This document shows, piece after piece, positions 8,743 through 17,824 of a stretch of 64,000 bases of DNA. The number at the start of each line of letters is the position of its first letter. Positions within the stretch are counted from its first letter, which is position 1. The notes beneath the pieces were generated by a model. The model ran no database searches. It was not told the DNA's origin and saw nothing but the letters and a program-made list of their open reading frames with translations. A program made the position numbers and the translations under genes. Origin of the DNA: Tistrella mobilis (GTDB taxonomy: Bacteria; Pseudomonadota; Alphaproteobacteria; Tistrellales; Tistrellaceae). The DNA is taken from contig NZ_CP121017.1 of NCBI RefSeq assembly GCF_041468085.1, forward strand, positions 2,545,676-2,609,675, in the 5' to 3' direction.

Positions 8743-9470
8743 TTATCCTCTGCCCTGCGCTCATGGACTGCGGCCGCATCCATCATCGCCTGGTCCTCCT
8801 GGCCGGGGCCGGTGGTGGCGGCTGGGCAATGGATGCCATGCAGGCTGGTGAATGCCGGCTCTGCATAGGCAAGAATCCGGTCATCGAACCTGTCGGGCCC
8901 TGAGGCCACGAACGGCACGACTGCGAAAACCCCGTCATCATCGGCGTTTTCCGTCTCGGCCTCCGACGCGGTGCCGGGTGCCCGCCCACCCCCGGCCAGC
9001 CATGCTCCGCCGCCCGGGCCATGTGCCACAAGCAACACCACGGGGTGCTGCGGCGAGGCCCCTTCCAGCGTCAGCACGTCAAAGCCATCGGCACGCCCGC
9101 ACCAGTCCGCCAGATCCACGGTCTGCGTCGCACGGGCATCCACGGCATAAGTGAAGGGCCGCGACCAGCCGTCCTGAACCGCTGCCGCCGGCAGTCCAAG
9201 GCTCGCAGCCGGAACCTGGCCGGTTACCGCGCCGCTGCATGCGGCCTGCGCGATCCCGTCCGTACCGCTTGCCGGACATGGCAGATGTCCGCTCCGGGCT
9301 AGTTCGGCTGCCAGCACGGCCATGACCGCCGCCATGCGCCGATCGGTCGACGCGCTTCGTGCCGAGACGGTTTCCGCGCGCAAGAGCGGCAGAACGCTGC
9401 CCAGAAGCAGGGCAAGCACGAACACGGCAACAGCAATTTCCACCAAGACGAAACCGTCTTCGGTATTCAC
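8625..9470 (-). CDS. Type II/IV prepilin-like protein (N-terminal methylation motif)
   Basis: 281 aa from a GTG at 9470 with TGAGG upstream. This start gives a 6-residue leader ending in Gly, then FVLVEIAVAVFVLALLLG, the class III signal with Glu at +5 of the mature pilin; longer upstream starts would bury it. The rest is a globular domain with Cys pairs (HLPCPAS, ACSG, DWCGR) and a low-complexity Ser/Thr/Ala tail. It probably is a minor pilin or pseudopilin needing a prepilin peptidase encoded elsewhere. It is divergent from the ATPase gene across an AT-rich control region. The last 39 codons overlap, antisense, the HPt end of the sensor kinase. Confidence 0.78.
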   Translation of the reverse strand: MNTEDGFVLVEIAVAVFVLALLLGSVLPLLRAETVSARSASTDRRMAAVMAVLAAELARSGHLPCPASGTDGIAQAACSGAVTGQVPAASLGLPAAAVQDGWSRPFTYAVDARATQTVDLADWCGRADGFDVLTLEGASPQHPVVLLVAHGPGGGAWLAGGGRAPGTASEAETENADDDGVFAVVPFVASGPDRFDDRILAYAEPAFTSLHGIHCPAATTGPGQEDQAMMDAAAVHERRAEDNQLALMVARAAVTSVSSRDAAVTSGTSTSSDAQAAARRW

Positions 9471-9530
9471 GCGCCTCAGGCGATTTCGACTCGACAAATC
9501 GTGACCCCTTGCGTATGCAATCTTTAAAGG

Positions 9531-9578
9531 AGATGTACTTGATAACAATACATCTTGAACGATCTTTATCCACATCTT
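9531..9578. promoter_or_regulatory. Putative operator repeats in the divergent pilus control region
   Basis: Between the divergent prepilin and ATPase genes the sequence turns strikingly AT-rich. It holds a perfect inverted repeat AGATGTA (9531-9537) / TACATCT (9549-9555) with an 11-bp spacer. ACATCTT also occurs as a direct repeat at 9550-9556 and 9572-9578, 22 bp apart, two helical turns. That spacing suits a dimeric response regulator. A TTGAAC (9555-9560) and TATAGG (9591-9596) are present but not well spaced. Confidence 0.5.
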
Positions 9579-9611
9579 TTGGTTTAATTGTATAGGTGGT
9601 GGATTTTCATT

Positions 9612-11300
9612 ATGAACATGATCAACGGTAGCAATTCAGAGACTAGCGGACGGGATCTGGCCGATGCGTTGATGGCACGCGGCCTGCTGACTGCGGATGC
9701 CGCCAGACTGGTCCGGCGCGAGGCGGGTCGCCTTCCCGGCGGATCGCTGCTTCGTGCAATCGAACATATGGGACTGGTCGACGAGGCCGATCTCGTAGCG
9801 GTACTGGCCGCCGAGTCAGGTCTGGCAGCCTGGCCGGGCCATCCGGTTCCATCGGATGCGGCCGGGCTTTCGGCCGAGATGCTGGTCACCGCCGGTGCCG
9901 TTCCGCTTGGTGTCGAACAGGGCGAACTGCTACTCGCCATGATTGATCCCGACGACCTCACTGCGGCGGAAACCATTCGCCGCAGGCTGGGCCATGCAGG
10001 GCAGCTGCGACGGATGGTCATCGGGCGAACCGCCTTCGCACGGCTGATCGGCCGGTTGCATCGCAATGACCCGATGATCGATGCCATGATCGCGGCGGCG
10101 GCCGGCAGTGGCGCCACCCCAGGGCTGACCATCGCCGCCGAGCATATGCCCGAAGATCCGTTTCGCGACCGGCCGGTCGCCGATGCCGAAGAAAGTGCGG
10201 TGACGCGCCTCGCCGATATGTTGATCGCTGCGGCCGTCCGGGCCGGTGCTTCCGATCTGCATCTCGATCCGGCACCGGGGCATCTGGGCATCCGCTTGCG
10301 GATCGATGGCGTTCTGACACCGTTCCGGCTGCTGGATGCCGCCATCGCATCGGGCCTCGTTACCCGCTTCAAGGTGATGGCGGGGCTGGATGCAGTCGTC
10401 ACCCTGCGCCCCCAGGACGGGCGGATCACAAGCAGGATCGACGGGCTGGCGGTGGAAATCCGCGTGGCGACCCATCCCACCGTCCACGGCGAGGCGGTGG
10501 TTCTCAGGCTGCTGGATGCTGACCGCCGGCTGCGACAGCTCGACGGCCTGGGCCTCACCTCCCGAATCGTCGAGGGGCTGCGCCGCATTGCCCGGCGGCC
10601 TGACGGGATCGTGGTTGTGGCCGGCCCGACCGGCAGCGGCAAGAGCACCACCCTGCGCGCCCTGACCGGCCTGATAGATCGCCGCCGGCTGGCGGTCGCG
10701 ACCCTGGAGGATCCGGTGGAATACCCGCTGGACGGGGTGCGCCAGACCGATCTGTCACGCCTGCCGGAGTTGAGCTTCGCCGACGGTATCCGGTCCCTGA
10801 TGCGCCAGGATCCCGATGTTCTGCTGGTCGGCGAAATGCGTGACGAGACCACCGCAGCCATGGCCTATCGTGCCGCCGTGACCGGCCACCGGGTCTATAC
10901 CACGCTGCACGCGGGCGATGCCCTGGGCGTCATCGACCGGCTGCGTGATCTGGGTCTGGCGCCACGCCGGCTGGCGGGTGTTCTGGCCGCCGTTCTGGTT
11001 CAACGGCTGGTGCGGCGCTTGTGTCCGGACTGTTCACCCGCACCGGGGATGGCAGGTCGCGGCTGTCCGGCCTGCGGTTTCACCGGTTTCCGCGGCCGGG
11101 TGCCAGTCGCCGAACTGCTGATCCCCGACGATGCCTTCGACGACCTGCTTGCCGGGGATGCGGCACGGCCGCATCTGGCCGCATATCTGGCCCGATGCGG
11201 TCATCAGAGCCTGCTGGCCGATGCCCGCGAGATCGAGAGACACGGCCTCAGCACCCGCGGCGAAATCGAGGCGGTGGTCGGGCCGCTTGACCGGCCATGA
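9612..11300 (+). CDS. GspE/PilB/PulE family secretion ATPase
   Basis: 562 aa; I take the ATG at 9612, though ATG 9621 or an upstream start at 9588 is possible. The N-terminal domain (about 1-160) resembles the MshEN/T2SSE-N fold: GRDLADALMARGLLTADAA and PGGSLLRAIEHMGLVDEADLVAVLAAE. The motor domain has SDLHLDPAPGHLGIRLRIDG, Walker A GPTGSGKSTT at 338, Asp box LEDPVEY, and Walker B LLVGEMRDETTA near 404. A zinc-binding tetracysteine CPDC...CPAC begins near 471, typical of assembly ATPases. It powers pilus or pseudopilus extrusion from the inner face of the membrane. Its stop overlaps the next gene start (ATGA). Confidence 0.93.
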   Translation: MNMINGSNSETSGRDLADALMARGLLTADAARLVRREAGRLPGGSLLRAIEHMGLVDEADLVAVLAAESGLAAWPGHPVPSDAAGLSAEMLVTAGAVPLGVEQGELLLAMIDPDDLTAAETIRRRLGHAGQLRRMVIGRTAFARLIGRLHRNDPMIDAMIAAAAGSGATPGLTIAAEHMPEDPFRDRPVADAEESAVTRLADMLIAAAVRAGASDLHLDPAPGHLGIRLRIDGVLTPFRLLDAAIASGLVTRFKVMAGLDAVVTLRPQDGRITSRIDGLAVEIRVATHPTVHGEAVVLRLLDADRRLRQLDGLGLTSRIVEGLRRIARRPDGIVVVAGPTGSGKSTTLRALTGLIDRRRLAVATLEDPVEYPLDGVRQTDLSRLPELSFADGIRSLMRQDPDVLLVGEMRDETTAAMAYRAAVTGHRVYTTLHAGDALGVIDRLRDLGLAPRRLAGVLAAVLVQRLVRRLCPDCSPAPGMAGRGCPACGFTGFRGRVPVAELLIPDDAFDDLLAGDAARPHLAAYLARCGHQSLLADAREIERHGLSTRGEIEAVVGPLDRP

Positions 11301-12592
11301 TCGACCGGCCCGATCCCATGCTCCCGACCACCTGTCCGCCGATGGCAGATATGCCGGATGCCGCCATGCGCCGCTGGCGGTTCCGGGCGATCGATGCCGA
11401 GGGCAACCTGCTGCACGGCCGCATTCTGGCCGGCGATGTCGACACGGCCCTCCGCCAGCTGGAAGCGCGTGGGCTCGACCCGCTCTCCATCCGTCCCGTT
11501 CGGGAAGGGTTGGCCCTGGTCTGGCAGGGGCTTACCCGCTCCGGCAGCCTGGTGGCGGGCCCGGCCGAACGTCATGCCGCACTTGCCGAAGCCTGGTCTG
11601 CGGCGGGTCTGCATCTGGCTGCCGCCCGTGACCTGCCGGCGGCGCTGGATGCCGCGGCCCGGGGTGGCATCTCCCACGCCGCGGCCCATGGGTTCACCGG
11701 CATGGCCGCAGCCATCCGCGCCGGACGGAGCCCGGCCGAGGCCGCGGCGGCGGCCGGGCGGGATCTCGGGCCGGTGGCCGCAACGGTGTTTGCGGTTGCC
11801 ACACGCACGGGGCGGCTGACCCCGGCGATTGACGATCTTGCCCATCATCATGAAACCGAGGCCCTGATCCATGCCCGGATCGCCCGGGCATTGCGCTACC
11901 CGATCGTGCTGGGTGCCACCACCTTCGCCTCTCTCGTCGCCCTCATCGGCGGCGCGCTCCCCGAACTTGCCGGTCTGATGACCGAACTCGGTGTTGCGGG
12001 CGATGACCCGACGCTGCAACTGGCCATCGCCATCGGTGCCGCGCCCGGCCTCGCAATCGGGGCGATCGCCGGCCTGCCCACGGCACTGCTGGCAGGGCTG
12101 CTGATCGCCCGGCGCCATCCGGCCATTGCCCGGCGGATCGACCGCTGGACACCGATCATACGCCTGCGCCATCAGCTCGCGGCGGCCCGCAGCCTGCGCG
12201 CCCTGATCCTGGCCGCAGAGGCCGGCGCACCGGTCACGGAGGCACTGGAACTGGCGGCGATTGGTGCCGCAGATCCCGAACTCGCCCGACAGATCGGCAA
12301 TGTCCGCCGCCTGATCATTCGCGGGGTTCCGCCGGCCGAGGCCTTCGCCCTGCTCGAACCCTGGCCTGCCGTGGCCCAGGCGCCACTGATTGCCGGTGCA
12401 GCAGCCGGCCGGCTGCCCGATGCCGCCCGCAGTGCCGCCCGGGCGCTGGACCGCAGCATCGAGCGTTCGGTCGATCGGCTGACCGCCCTGCTGGAACCCG
12501 CCCTGGTCATGTTTCTGGCCCTCATCGTCGCCGGCATCGGCCGGCTGGTGCTGGGTGCCCTGTATTCCGGGCTGGCGGAGGTCGGTGGATGA
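11297..12592 (+). CDS. GspF/PilC family inner-membrane platform protein
   Basis: 431 aa, the usual GspF size. It starts with WRFRAIDAEGNLLHGRILAGD, the conserved N-terminal cap, and LRQLEARGLDPLSIRPV. Two cytoplasmic four-helix GspF repeats follow, each leading into membrane helices (ARALRYPIVLGATTFASLVALIGG; PTALLAGLLIA; a final LEPALVMFLALIVAGI). The protein is the membrane platform that couples the ATPase to pilin polymerization. Translation is coupled to both neighbours by ATGA overlaps at 11297-11300 and 12589-12592. Confidence 0.88.
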   Translation: MIDRPDPMLPTTCPPMADMPDAAMRRWRFRAIDAEGNLLHGRILAGDVDTALRQLEARGLDPLSIRPVREGLALVWQGLTRSGSLVAGPAERHAALAEAWSAAGLHLAAARDLPAALDAAARGGISHAAAHGFTGMAAAIRAGRSPAEAAAAAGRDLGPVAATVFAVATRTGRLTPAIDDLAHHHETEALIHARIARALRYPIVLGATTFASLVALIGGALPELAGLMTELGVAGDDPTLQLAIAIGAAPGLAIGAIAGLPTALLAGLLIARRHPAIARRIDRWTPIIRLRHQLAAARSLRALILAAEAGAPVTEALELAAIGAADPELARQIGNVRRLIIRGVPPAEAFALLEPWPAVAQAPLIAGAAAGRLPDAARSAARALDRSIERSVDRLTALLEPALVMFLALIVAGIGRLVLGALYSGLAEVGG

Positions 12593-15327
12593 ACCTGCGC
12601 ACGCACTCCTCAGCCCGACAGGTTCTGCTGCTCGATCGGGGCGGCCGGCTCTGGCTGGCGACACGGGCCCCGGACGGCGTGGCCCTGCACCCGGGTCCGG
12701 AAACGCCGGCCGACTGGCGCAGCCTTGCAACGATGGGGCGGCGTGAAGGGCTGCGCCGTACGCTGCCGCTGGTCGTGGAAGACGACCGACCACGGGTTGC
12801 GACCATTGCCCTCCCCCGGCTGGGCCGGCGGATCCGGCAGCAGATCGAAGCCCGCCGGATCACCGCCGCCGCAGGTGAACTTGGCCTGGATCAGGGCTTC
12901 GTCGCCATCAGCCCCCTGCCACCCGGCAGCGGAGATGGGGGTGGCGGCACGGGCACGGATCCGGGCATAGATCCGGCCCGCCGGCCGGACAGGCGGGCGC
13001 TCGTTTTCGTCGCCGCCTCGGCGGAACTTCAAGCCTGCACCAGGGCTGCGGCCATTGTCGGGCTGCATCTCCGGCCTTTGCCGCCGGTGCTGCCGGCCGG
13101 GATGGCCCTGGCAAAGGAGCACGAGGCACGGTGGCTGGCCCTGCACGTGCCGGTATCACCCGACCAGTCGTCGGACGCCGGGATCGATCAGATCCTCTGC
13201 GAAGCAGGTCTGCCGGTCTTCGCCAGCCGTCGCCCGCTATCGGGCCTGCGACCCGTCGAAGCCGCCATGGACGGAAGCCGGGCGGTCCGCCGCCATCTTC
13301 ATCGACATCACGCCACCCTTGATCTGATCACGCTGCTGATCGACGACCACGCCCCGTTGATCGCCCCATCCCCCGACAGGGAAGAGATGGCGCTGCGTCA
13401 TCATCAACCGCCATTCCTTACCATGCCGGACCCCACCATCCCGGACAGAGACCGTCTGCCGGGCCTGCTCACCCGTCTGGCTCTTGCCGCCCTGCTTGAC
13501 GAGACCCCGCCGCTGCGTGTCCAGGCCTTCGGACCGATCCCGGCAACCGGCACGGTCGCCGCCCGTTCCTGGCACGATCAGCCGATGCGCATGCGCAATG
13601 CGGCCGCGCCCGCTGCCGCCATTCTTCTGTCTGCCGCCCTGATTCTGCCAGGCCTGCAGGCGGCCGGGCTGGTCGACGAGGCGATGGTTGCCGCCCAGCG
13701 CGATCTGATGCTCGCCACGGAGTTCGATCTGCGCAGCGCAGCAGCCGGCGGCACCGATGCCGGACGTCTGGCCCATGCCACACGGGTCGCCTCTGCCCTG
13801 GGCGGACTTGCCGCCATGGAACAGGCGGCACCGGTAGACCTGCTCTGCGTGCTGGACCGCCTGGCGGTGCTCAGGCCGGAAGGCCTCGCCATCACCGGGC
13901 TACGTCATCAACGGGGCGGCAACGGTACGGAAGCCGGCCGGCTGATGCTCGACATCGAGATCACCCGCAGCGATGCCGCGGCAGCCGAGGCCCTGCGGCG
14001 GGGCTTTGCCGGGACCGTCACCACCGCCGGGCTCGGCATGGCCGCGGTTGCCGATCCGCCACCCGGTCCGAACGGCCGCCCGCCTCTCACACGCCAGCCC
14101 CCGGCATTCAGCGGCAATGGCCAGGAGGATCCTGCCGGGGGCACTCTGCCCGAAGGCAGCCCTTTCCGCGGTCAGTTGATCCTGGCACCGCTGCCCGCCG
14201 ATGCCGGCAGGTCCGGGGCGGCATGCAGACCGCGGCTTTCGGCACGGCGCTTCGGCTTGCGTGCAGCCCGCCCGGCCGCGGTGTCGGCGGATGGCAGCCC
14301 GGGCCGCCGCCCGGCCGGGCGCTCGCGCCGGCTGGCGGGGCTGGCTCTTGGCGCTCTGGCCGTGATCGTCGCAGATCTGAGCATGGCACTGAAGGTGGAG
14401 CGGGCACAGGCTCATGCCGAGAGCCTGGCCCGAACCGCCGAGGCGGCAAGAGCCCGTTTCAGACAGGCAGAAGCGGCGGCTTGGCGGCTCGGCCCCGGTG
14501 CCGGGCGGCTTGCCGCAGATCCGCGGCCGCTGTTCGGGCCGCCGGCACCGGCACCCTTGCTCCGGCAGCTGAATGATCTGGCCCTGGCCGCCGGTATCGG
14601 AACCATCCGCCTGTCGCTCGCCGATGCACCGGCCGAGACGGTGACGCCGCGGCCGGCAGATCGGCGGCTGCCCTATCCGCCGACGGCAGAGGCTCTGCCT
14701 CTGCTTCGGCCGGTTCTGGTCACCGCAGAATTGACAGCGCCCTCGGATGCCGAAATCCGTGCCGGGCTTGTGGCCATGCGTGCCGCGCTGCCGGGTCGCG
14801 CCGTGATCGACCGCCTGGATCTGGCCGACCGCCCGGATGAAGGCCTGGCGCATGCCCGCGCCGTATTGCGCTTCGCCACCATCGATCAGGCCAGCCTGCC
14901 GCCCCGGCCCGACGGTCCGGCCGGGGATCCGCTGGCCACCCTCCTCGCCCGCCACGACCTGGCGATGCCCGTCGTCCTGCCCGACAGGCCGGGAACCGTG
15001 GTCGCCCTTGCCCTGGAGCCGGCGGCACATCAGCGTCGGCTGACCGGCTCCGACCGGCCGGCCGGGAATGAACCGCCCCCGGTCGCACGCCGCATCACGC
15101 TCGACGGCATCGCGCGCGGGCCGGGGCCGGACTGGCGCATCTGGATCAATGGCCAACGGATCGCCAGGGGAGAGCAGGGTCAGAGAGATGCCCCAGTCGT
15201 CGAAGCGGTCGGTCGCGACACCGTCAGCATCCGTCTGGCTGAAGGTCGGGTCGTGGTTCCTCTCGCCCTTGGACAGCGGATCTGTCTGGGTATCGACGGG
15301 GTACTGCCTGATGAGGTCTGTCCATGA
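12589..15327 (+). CDS. Large fused pilus/T2SS assembly protein (PilN-PilO-PilP-like modules)
   Basis: 912 aa with no close single-family match that I recognise. Module 1 (1-330) is cytoplasmic and starts VLLLDRGGRLWLATRAPDG, loosely like the actin-like PilM/GspL part. A membrane helix at about 337-361 (AAAILLSAALILPGLQAAG) precedes a periplasmic PilN-like part with GLAITGLRHQR. A proline-rich linker leads to a second helix (about 581-601, RLAGLALGALAVIVADLSM) followed by coiled coil and a ferredoxin-like domain, as in PilO/GspM. The last 80 residues (ITLDGIARGPGPDWRIWINGQ ... VVVPLALGQRICLG) resemble a PilP/GspC homology domain that would meet the secretin. Order and neighbours support an alignment subcomplex linking platform and secretin. 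Overlaps of 4 bp join it to both neighbours. The module assignments are inference. Confidence 0.6.
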   Translation: MNLRTHSSARQVLLLDRGGRLWLATRAPDGVALHPGPETPADWRSLATMGRREGLRRTLPLVVEDDRPRVATIALPRLGRRIRQQIEARRITAAAGELGLDQGFVAISPLPPGSGDGGGGTGTDPGIDPARRPDRRALVFVAASAELQACTRAAAIVGLHLRPLPPVLPAGMALAKEHEARWLALHVPVSPDQSSDAGIDQILCEAGLPVFASRRPLSGLRPVEAAMDGSRAVRRHLHRHHATLDLITLLIDDHAPLIAPSPDREEMALRHHQPPFLTMPDPTIPDRDRLPGLLTRLALAALLDETPPLRVQAFGPIPATGTVAARSWHDQPMRMRNAAAPAAAILLSAALILPGLQAAGLVDEAMVAAQRDLMLATEFDLRSAAAGGTDAGRLAHATRVASALGGLAAMEQAAPVDLLCVLDRLAVLRPEGLAITGLRHQRGGNGTEAGRLMLDIEITRSDAAAAEALRRGFAGTVTTAGLGMAAVADPPPGPNGRPPLTRQPPAFSGNGQEDPAGGTLPEGSPFRGQLILAPLPADAGRSGAACRPRLSARRFGLRAARPAAVSADGSPGRRPAGRSRRLAGLALGALAVIVADLSMALKVERAQAHAESLARTAEAARARFRQAEAAAWRLGPGAGRLAADPRPLFGPPAPAPLLRQLNDLALAAGIGTIRLSLADAPAETVTPRPADRRLPYPPTAEALPLLRPVLVTAELTAPSDAEIRAGLVAMRAALPGRAVIDRLDLADRPDEGLAHARAVLRFATIDQASLPPRPDGPAGDPLATLLARHDLAMPVVLPDRPGTVVALALEPAAHQRRLTGSDRPAGNEPPPVARRITLDGIARGPGPDWRIWINGQRIARGEQGQRDAPVVEAVGRDTVSIRLAEGRVVVPLALGQRICLGIDGVLPDEVCP

Positions 15328-17102
15328 CCGGTATGCTCTGCCCCGCCCGGCCCTTCCTGTCTGTCCTTCTTGTCCTCGTCCTCACCGCCTGCGGCACTGC
15401 CGATCTGCGCGACCGGGCGCTGGGCCTGGACCGCCGCGACTATCGGGCGATCGGGGGCGCGCCGGCAGCGGAACCACCACCGGGGGTCAGACAAGCTCCG
15501 CAGACGATACCGCCGGCACCGCTGCCCCCGGAAGACGATGACGATCCGGACGATCCGGCCCCCGATCCGGAGGCCCGGGCAATCCTGACACGCCCGGTCG
15601 ATATCCGGGTGGCTGGTCAGATCCCGATCGCCGAGGTGGTGGAAGATCTGGCCCATCAGGCAGGGGCGGGCGTGGTGATCGATCCGGCCGTCAGCGGCAT
15701 GGTCAGGGTCAGCCTCTCTGGTGTACCGCTCGGCAAAGCACTGGCAGCGATCGGCCGCCAGGTGAATTTCGTCTACCGGATCGAAGGCGGGGTGCTTCTG
15801 GTCGAACGCGACCGGCCGGTGGTCCGCATCTACCGCATTGATCAGCCCGATATGGTCCGCCGGGTGGATGGTGGTGTCGCAGCCTCGTCAGAACTCGACA
15901 CCGTCGGCACCGGCAGTGGCGGTACAGCCGACCGCAACGGCTCGTCCATCGCCATCCGCAACCAGACCGACGGCGCCTTCTGGAACGATGCCACCCGAAC
16001 ACTGGCGGCCGCCCTTGGCATCGCCGGTGATGACGCCGCCCAGATCGCAGATCCGGCGGATGACCGCCGCCCCCGATTGAGCGTGAACCCGCGCACCGGC
16101 GTGATCGCCGTCTATGGCGATCGCGGTGCCCAGGAAACCGCCCGCCGGGTGATCGCCGGTCTGCGCCGCACCACCGGGCGGCAGGTCCTGATCGAAGCCC
16201 GTGTCGTAGAGGTGGCGCTCGACGAGGGCTACGAGGCCGGAATCGACTGGTCGGCAATTCTGTCGGGGGATGTCACCATCTCCGGCCGGTTCGGCGCACC
16301 GGCCGCCCGGATCGCGAACGGGGTCGACGACGTCCTGGGCATTCGGGTCTCCGGATCTGATATCGACGCCCTGGTCGGTCTGGCCGCGCGCTTCGGTGCG
16401 GTGCGCACGCTCTCCAGTCCGCGGCTCACCGTGCTCAACAACCAGACGGCCCTGCTCAAGGTGGCCGAGAATGCCGTCTATTTCACCCTTGATGTCGAGC
16501 GCGAGACCGACGACGACACCGGCGACGTGACCCTGACGGTCAATTCGAAGCTGAACACGGTCCCCATCGGGCTCGTGCTCAGCGTGCAGCCGGCGATTGC
16601 CGCCGACGAGCGCTCGGTGGTCATGACCGTGCGGCCGACCATCACCCGCATCGCGCGCGAAGTCGCCGATCCGGGCGTCGCCATCGCCTCGCAGAACCAG
16701 GTGGAGAGCCTGGTACCGGTGGTGGAGGTCCGCGAGCTGGACTCGGTTCTGCGCATCCGGTCGGGCGAGATCATGATCATGGGCGGGTTGATGGAAGAAC
16801 GCGCCCGCTTCGATGAAAGCGGCGCTCCGGTGCTGAAGGATCTGCCCTGGGTGGGGCGGCTGTTCCGCGCCGATACCGATGCCAGCCATACGGTGGAGCT
16901 GGTGGTCTTCCTGCGCGCCACGATCCTGCGCGACGACACCGGCGGCACCATCGCCCCCGCCGATATCGACCTCTATCGCGGCTTCACCACCGATCCGCGG
17001 CCCCTGCCCTTCCCCGCGCCTTCCCCCTCCACACCGCCTTCCCCCATGCCGGCACCGATACCCGGCCGGCCCGTTCCTGAAAGCGAAAGCGAGCCACAGT
17101 GA
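15324..17102 (+). CDS. Secretin, lipoprotein type (GspD/PilQ/MshL superfamily)
   Basis: 592 aa. The signal peptide ends in a lipobox LVLTAC with lipidated Cys 23. A disordered acidic/proline stretch leads to an STN-type domain (ILTRPVDIRVAGQIPIAEVVEDL ... LGKALAAIGRQVNFVYRIEGGVLLVER). A short N-domain with LSVNPRTGVIAVYGDRGAQETARRVI follows, then the secretin barrel: QVLIEARVVEVALDEGYEAGIDW, SSPRLTVLNNQTALLKV, VPIGLVLSVQPAI, and the terminal ELDSVLRIRSGEIMIMGGLM ... LKDLPWVGRLF. The gene encodes the outer-membrane channel of the pilus or secretion machine. MshL, BfpB or R64 PilN are the nearest types because of the lipobox. Confidence 0.9.
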   Translation: MTGMLCPARPFLSVLLVLVLTACGTADLRDRALGLDRRDYRAIGGAPAAEPPPGVRQAPQTIPPAPLPPEDDDDPDDPAPDPEARAILTRPVDIRVAGQIPIAEVVEDLAHQAGAGVVIDPAVSGMVRVSLSGVPLGKALAAIGRQVNFVYRIEGGVLLVERDRPVVRIYRIDQPDMVRRVDGGVAASSELDTVGTGSGGTADRNGSSIAIRNQTDGAFWNDATRTLAAALGIAGDDAAQIADPADDRRPRLSVNPRTGVIAVYGDRGAQETARRVIAGLRRTTGRQVLIEARVVEVALDEGYEAGIDWSAILSGDVTISGRFGAPAARIANGVDDVLGIRVSGSDIDALVGLAARFGAVRTLSSPRLTVLNNQTALLKVAENAVYFTLDVERETDDDTGDVTLTVNSKLNTVPIGLVLSVQPAIAADERSVVMTVRPTITRIAREVADPGVAIASQNQVESLVPVVEVRELDSVLRIRSGEIMIMGGLMEERARFDESGAPVLKDLPWVGRLFRADTDASHTVELVVFLRATILRDDTGGTIAPADIDLYRGFTTDPRPLPFPAPSPSTPPSPMPAPIPGRPVPESESEPQ

Positions 17103-17824
17103 TGAGCATCCGCACCCGTTCCGCAGCCGGGCATTCCGGCTCCAGACAGTCCGTATCCGGGCCTGACGTATCCAGGTCTGGCATAACCGAAGACGATCGC
17201 GGCTTCACCCTGGTCGAGGTGGCCATTGCGCTCGTCGTCATCGCCCTGCTGGTCGGTACGGTTCTGCAGGCCCAGGGCATGGTCGGCAACAGCCGCGTCC
17301 AGGCCTTCGTATCAGAGGTTGGTGCCATCCGCACCGCGTTCGGCCAGTTTCAGGAACGCTATGGCGCCCTGCCCGGCGACTACGCCGATGCGGCAGCACT
17401 TGCAAGCGGCGTCGCGGCCGGCGACGGCAATGGCACACTGTCAGGCGACGGCGCCAGCCAGGAGAGCCTGAATGCCTGGCGTCATCTGACCGCCGCGCAG
17501 TTCCTGACCAATCTCAAAATGCCGCCGGCGGGTACATCCGCGCCGTCCACGCCACTGGGTGGACAATACCAGCTGGTCTCGGCGACGGTCGGAGCAACGA
17601 GCGGCGTCTGGCTCAGGATCGGCAGCATGACCACCGGTTCAACCACTGGTAATTCAACGCCCTTGCTGAGCGTCGATCAGGCCCGTCGGCTGGATGCGGA
17701 ACTGGATGACGGACTGCCGGGTACCGGATCGGTGGTCACCAGCACAGCCGCCTGTCAGGTGACCGGCAGCAATATCTACAATCTGGCTGCAACGGATACC
17801 TGCCTTATTCAGGTGCTGATGTAG
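17102..17824 (+). CDS. Type IV prepilin-like protein (probable major pilin)
   Basis: 240 aa from ATG 17102, overlapping the secretin stop (TGATG); a GTG at 17099 adds one residue. A 34-residue leader ends in Gly34, followed by FTLVEVAIALVVIALLVG with Glu at mature +5, the class III prepilin signal. The long leader is typical of type IVb pilins. The globular part has FQERYGALPGDYADAAAL, a motif common in large bacterial prepilins, and a C-terminal pair of cysteines (AACQV ... DTCLIQ) that could form the pilin disulfide loop. It is last of the clear structural genes in the operon. Confidence 0.85.
   Translation: MSIRTRSAAGHSGSRQSVSGPDVSRSGITEDDRGFTLVEVAIALVVIALLVGTVLQAQGMVGNSRVQAFVSEVGAIRTAFGQFQERYGALPGDYADAAALASGVAAGDGNGTLSGDGASQESLNAWRHLTAAQFLTNLKMPPAGTSAPSTPLGGQYQLVSATVGATSGVWLRIGSMTTGSTTGNSTPLLSVDQARRLDAELDDGLPGTGSVVTSTAACQVTGSNIYNLAATDTCLIQVLM

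Noticed and set aside
13900-15156. 418-codon minus-strand frame inside the fused alignment gene
   Set aside because: No signal or domain; the plus frame fits the operon order and overlaps both neighbours by 4 bp.
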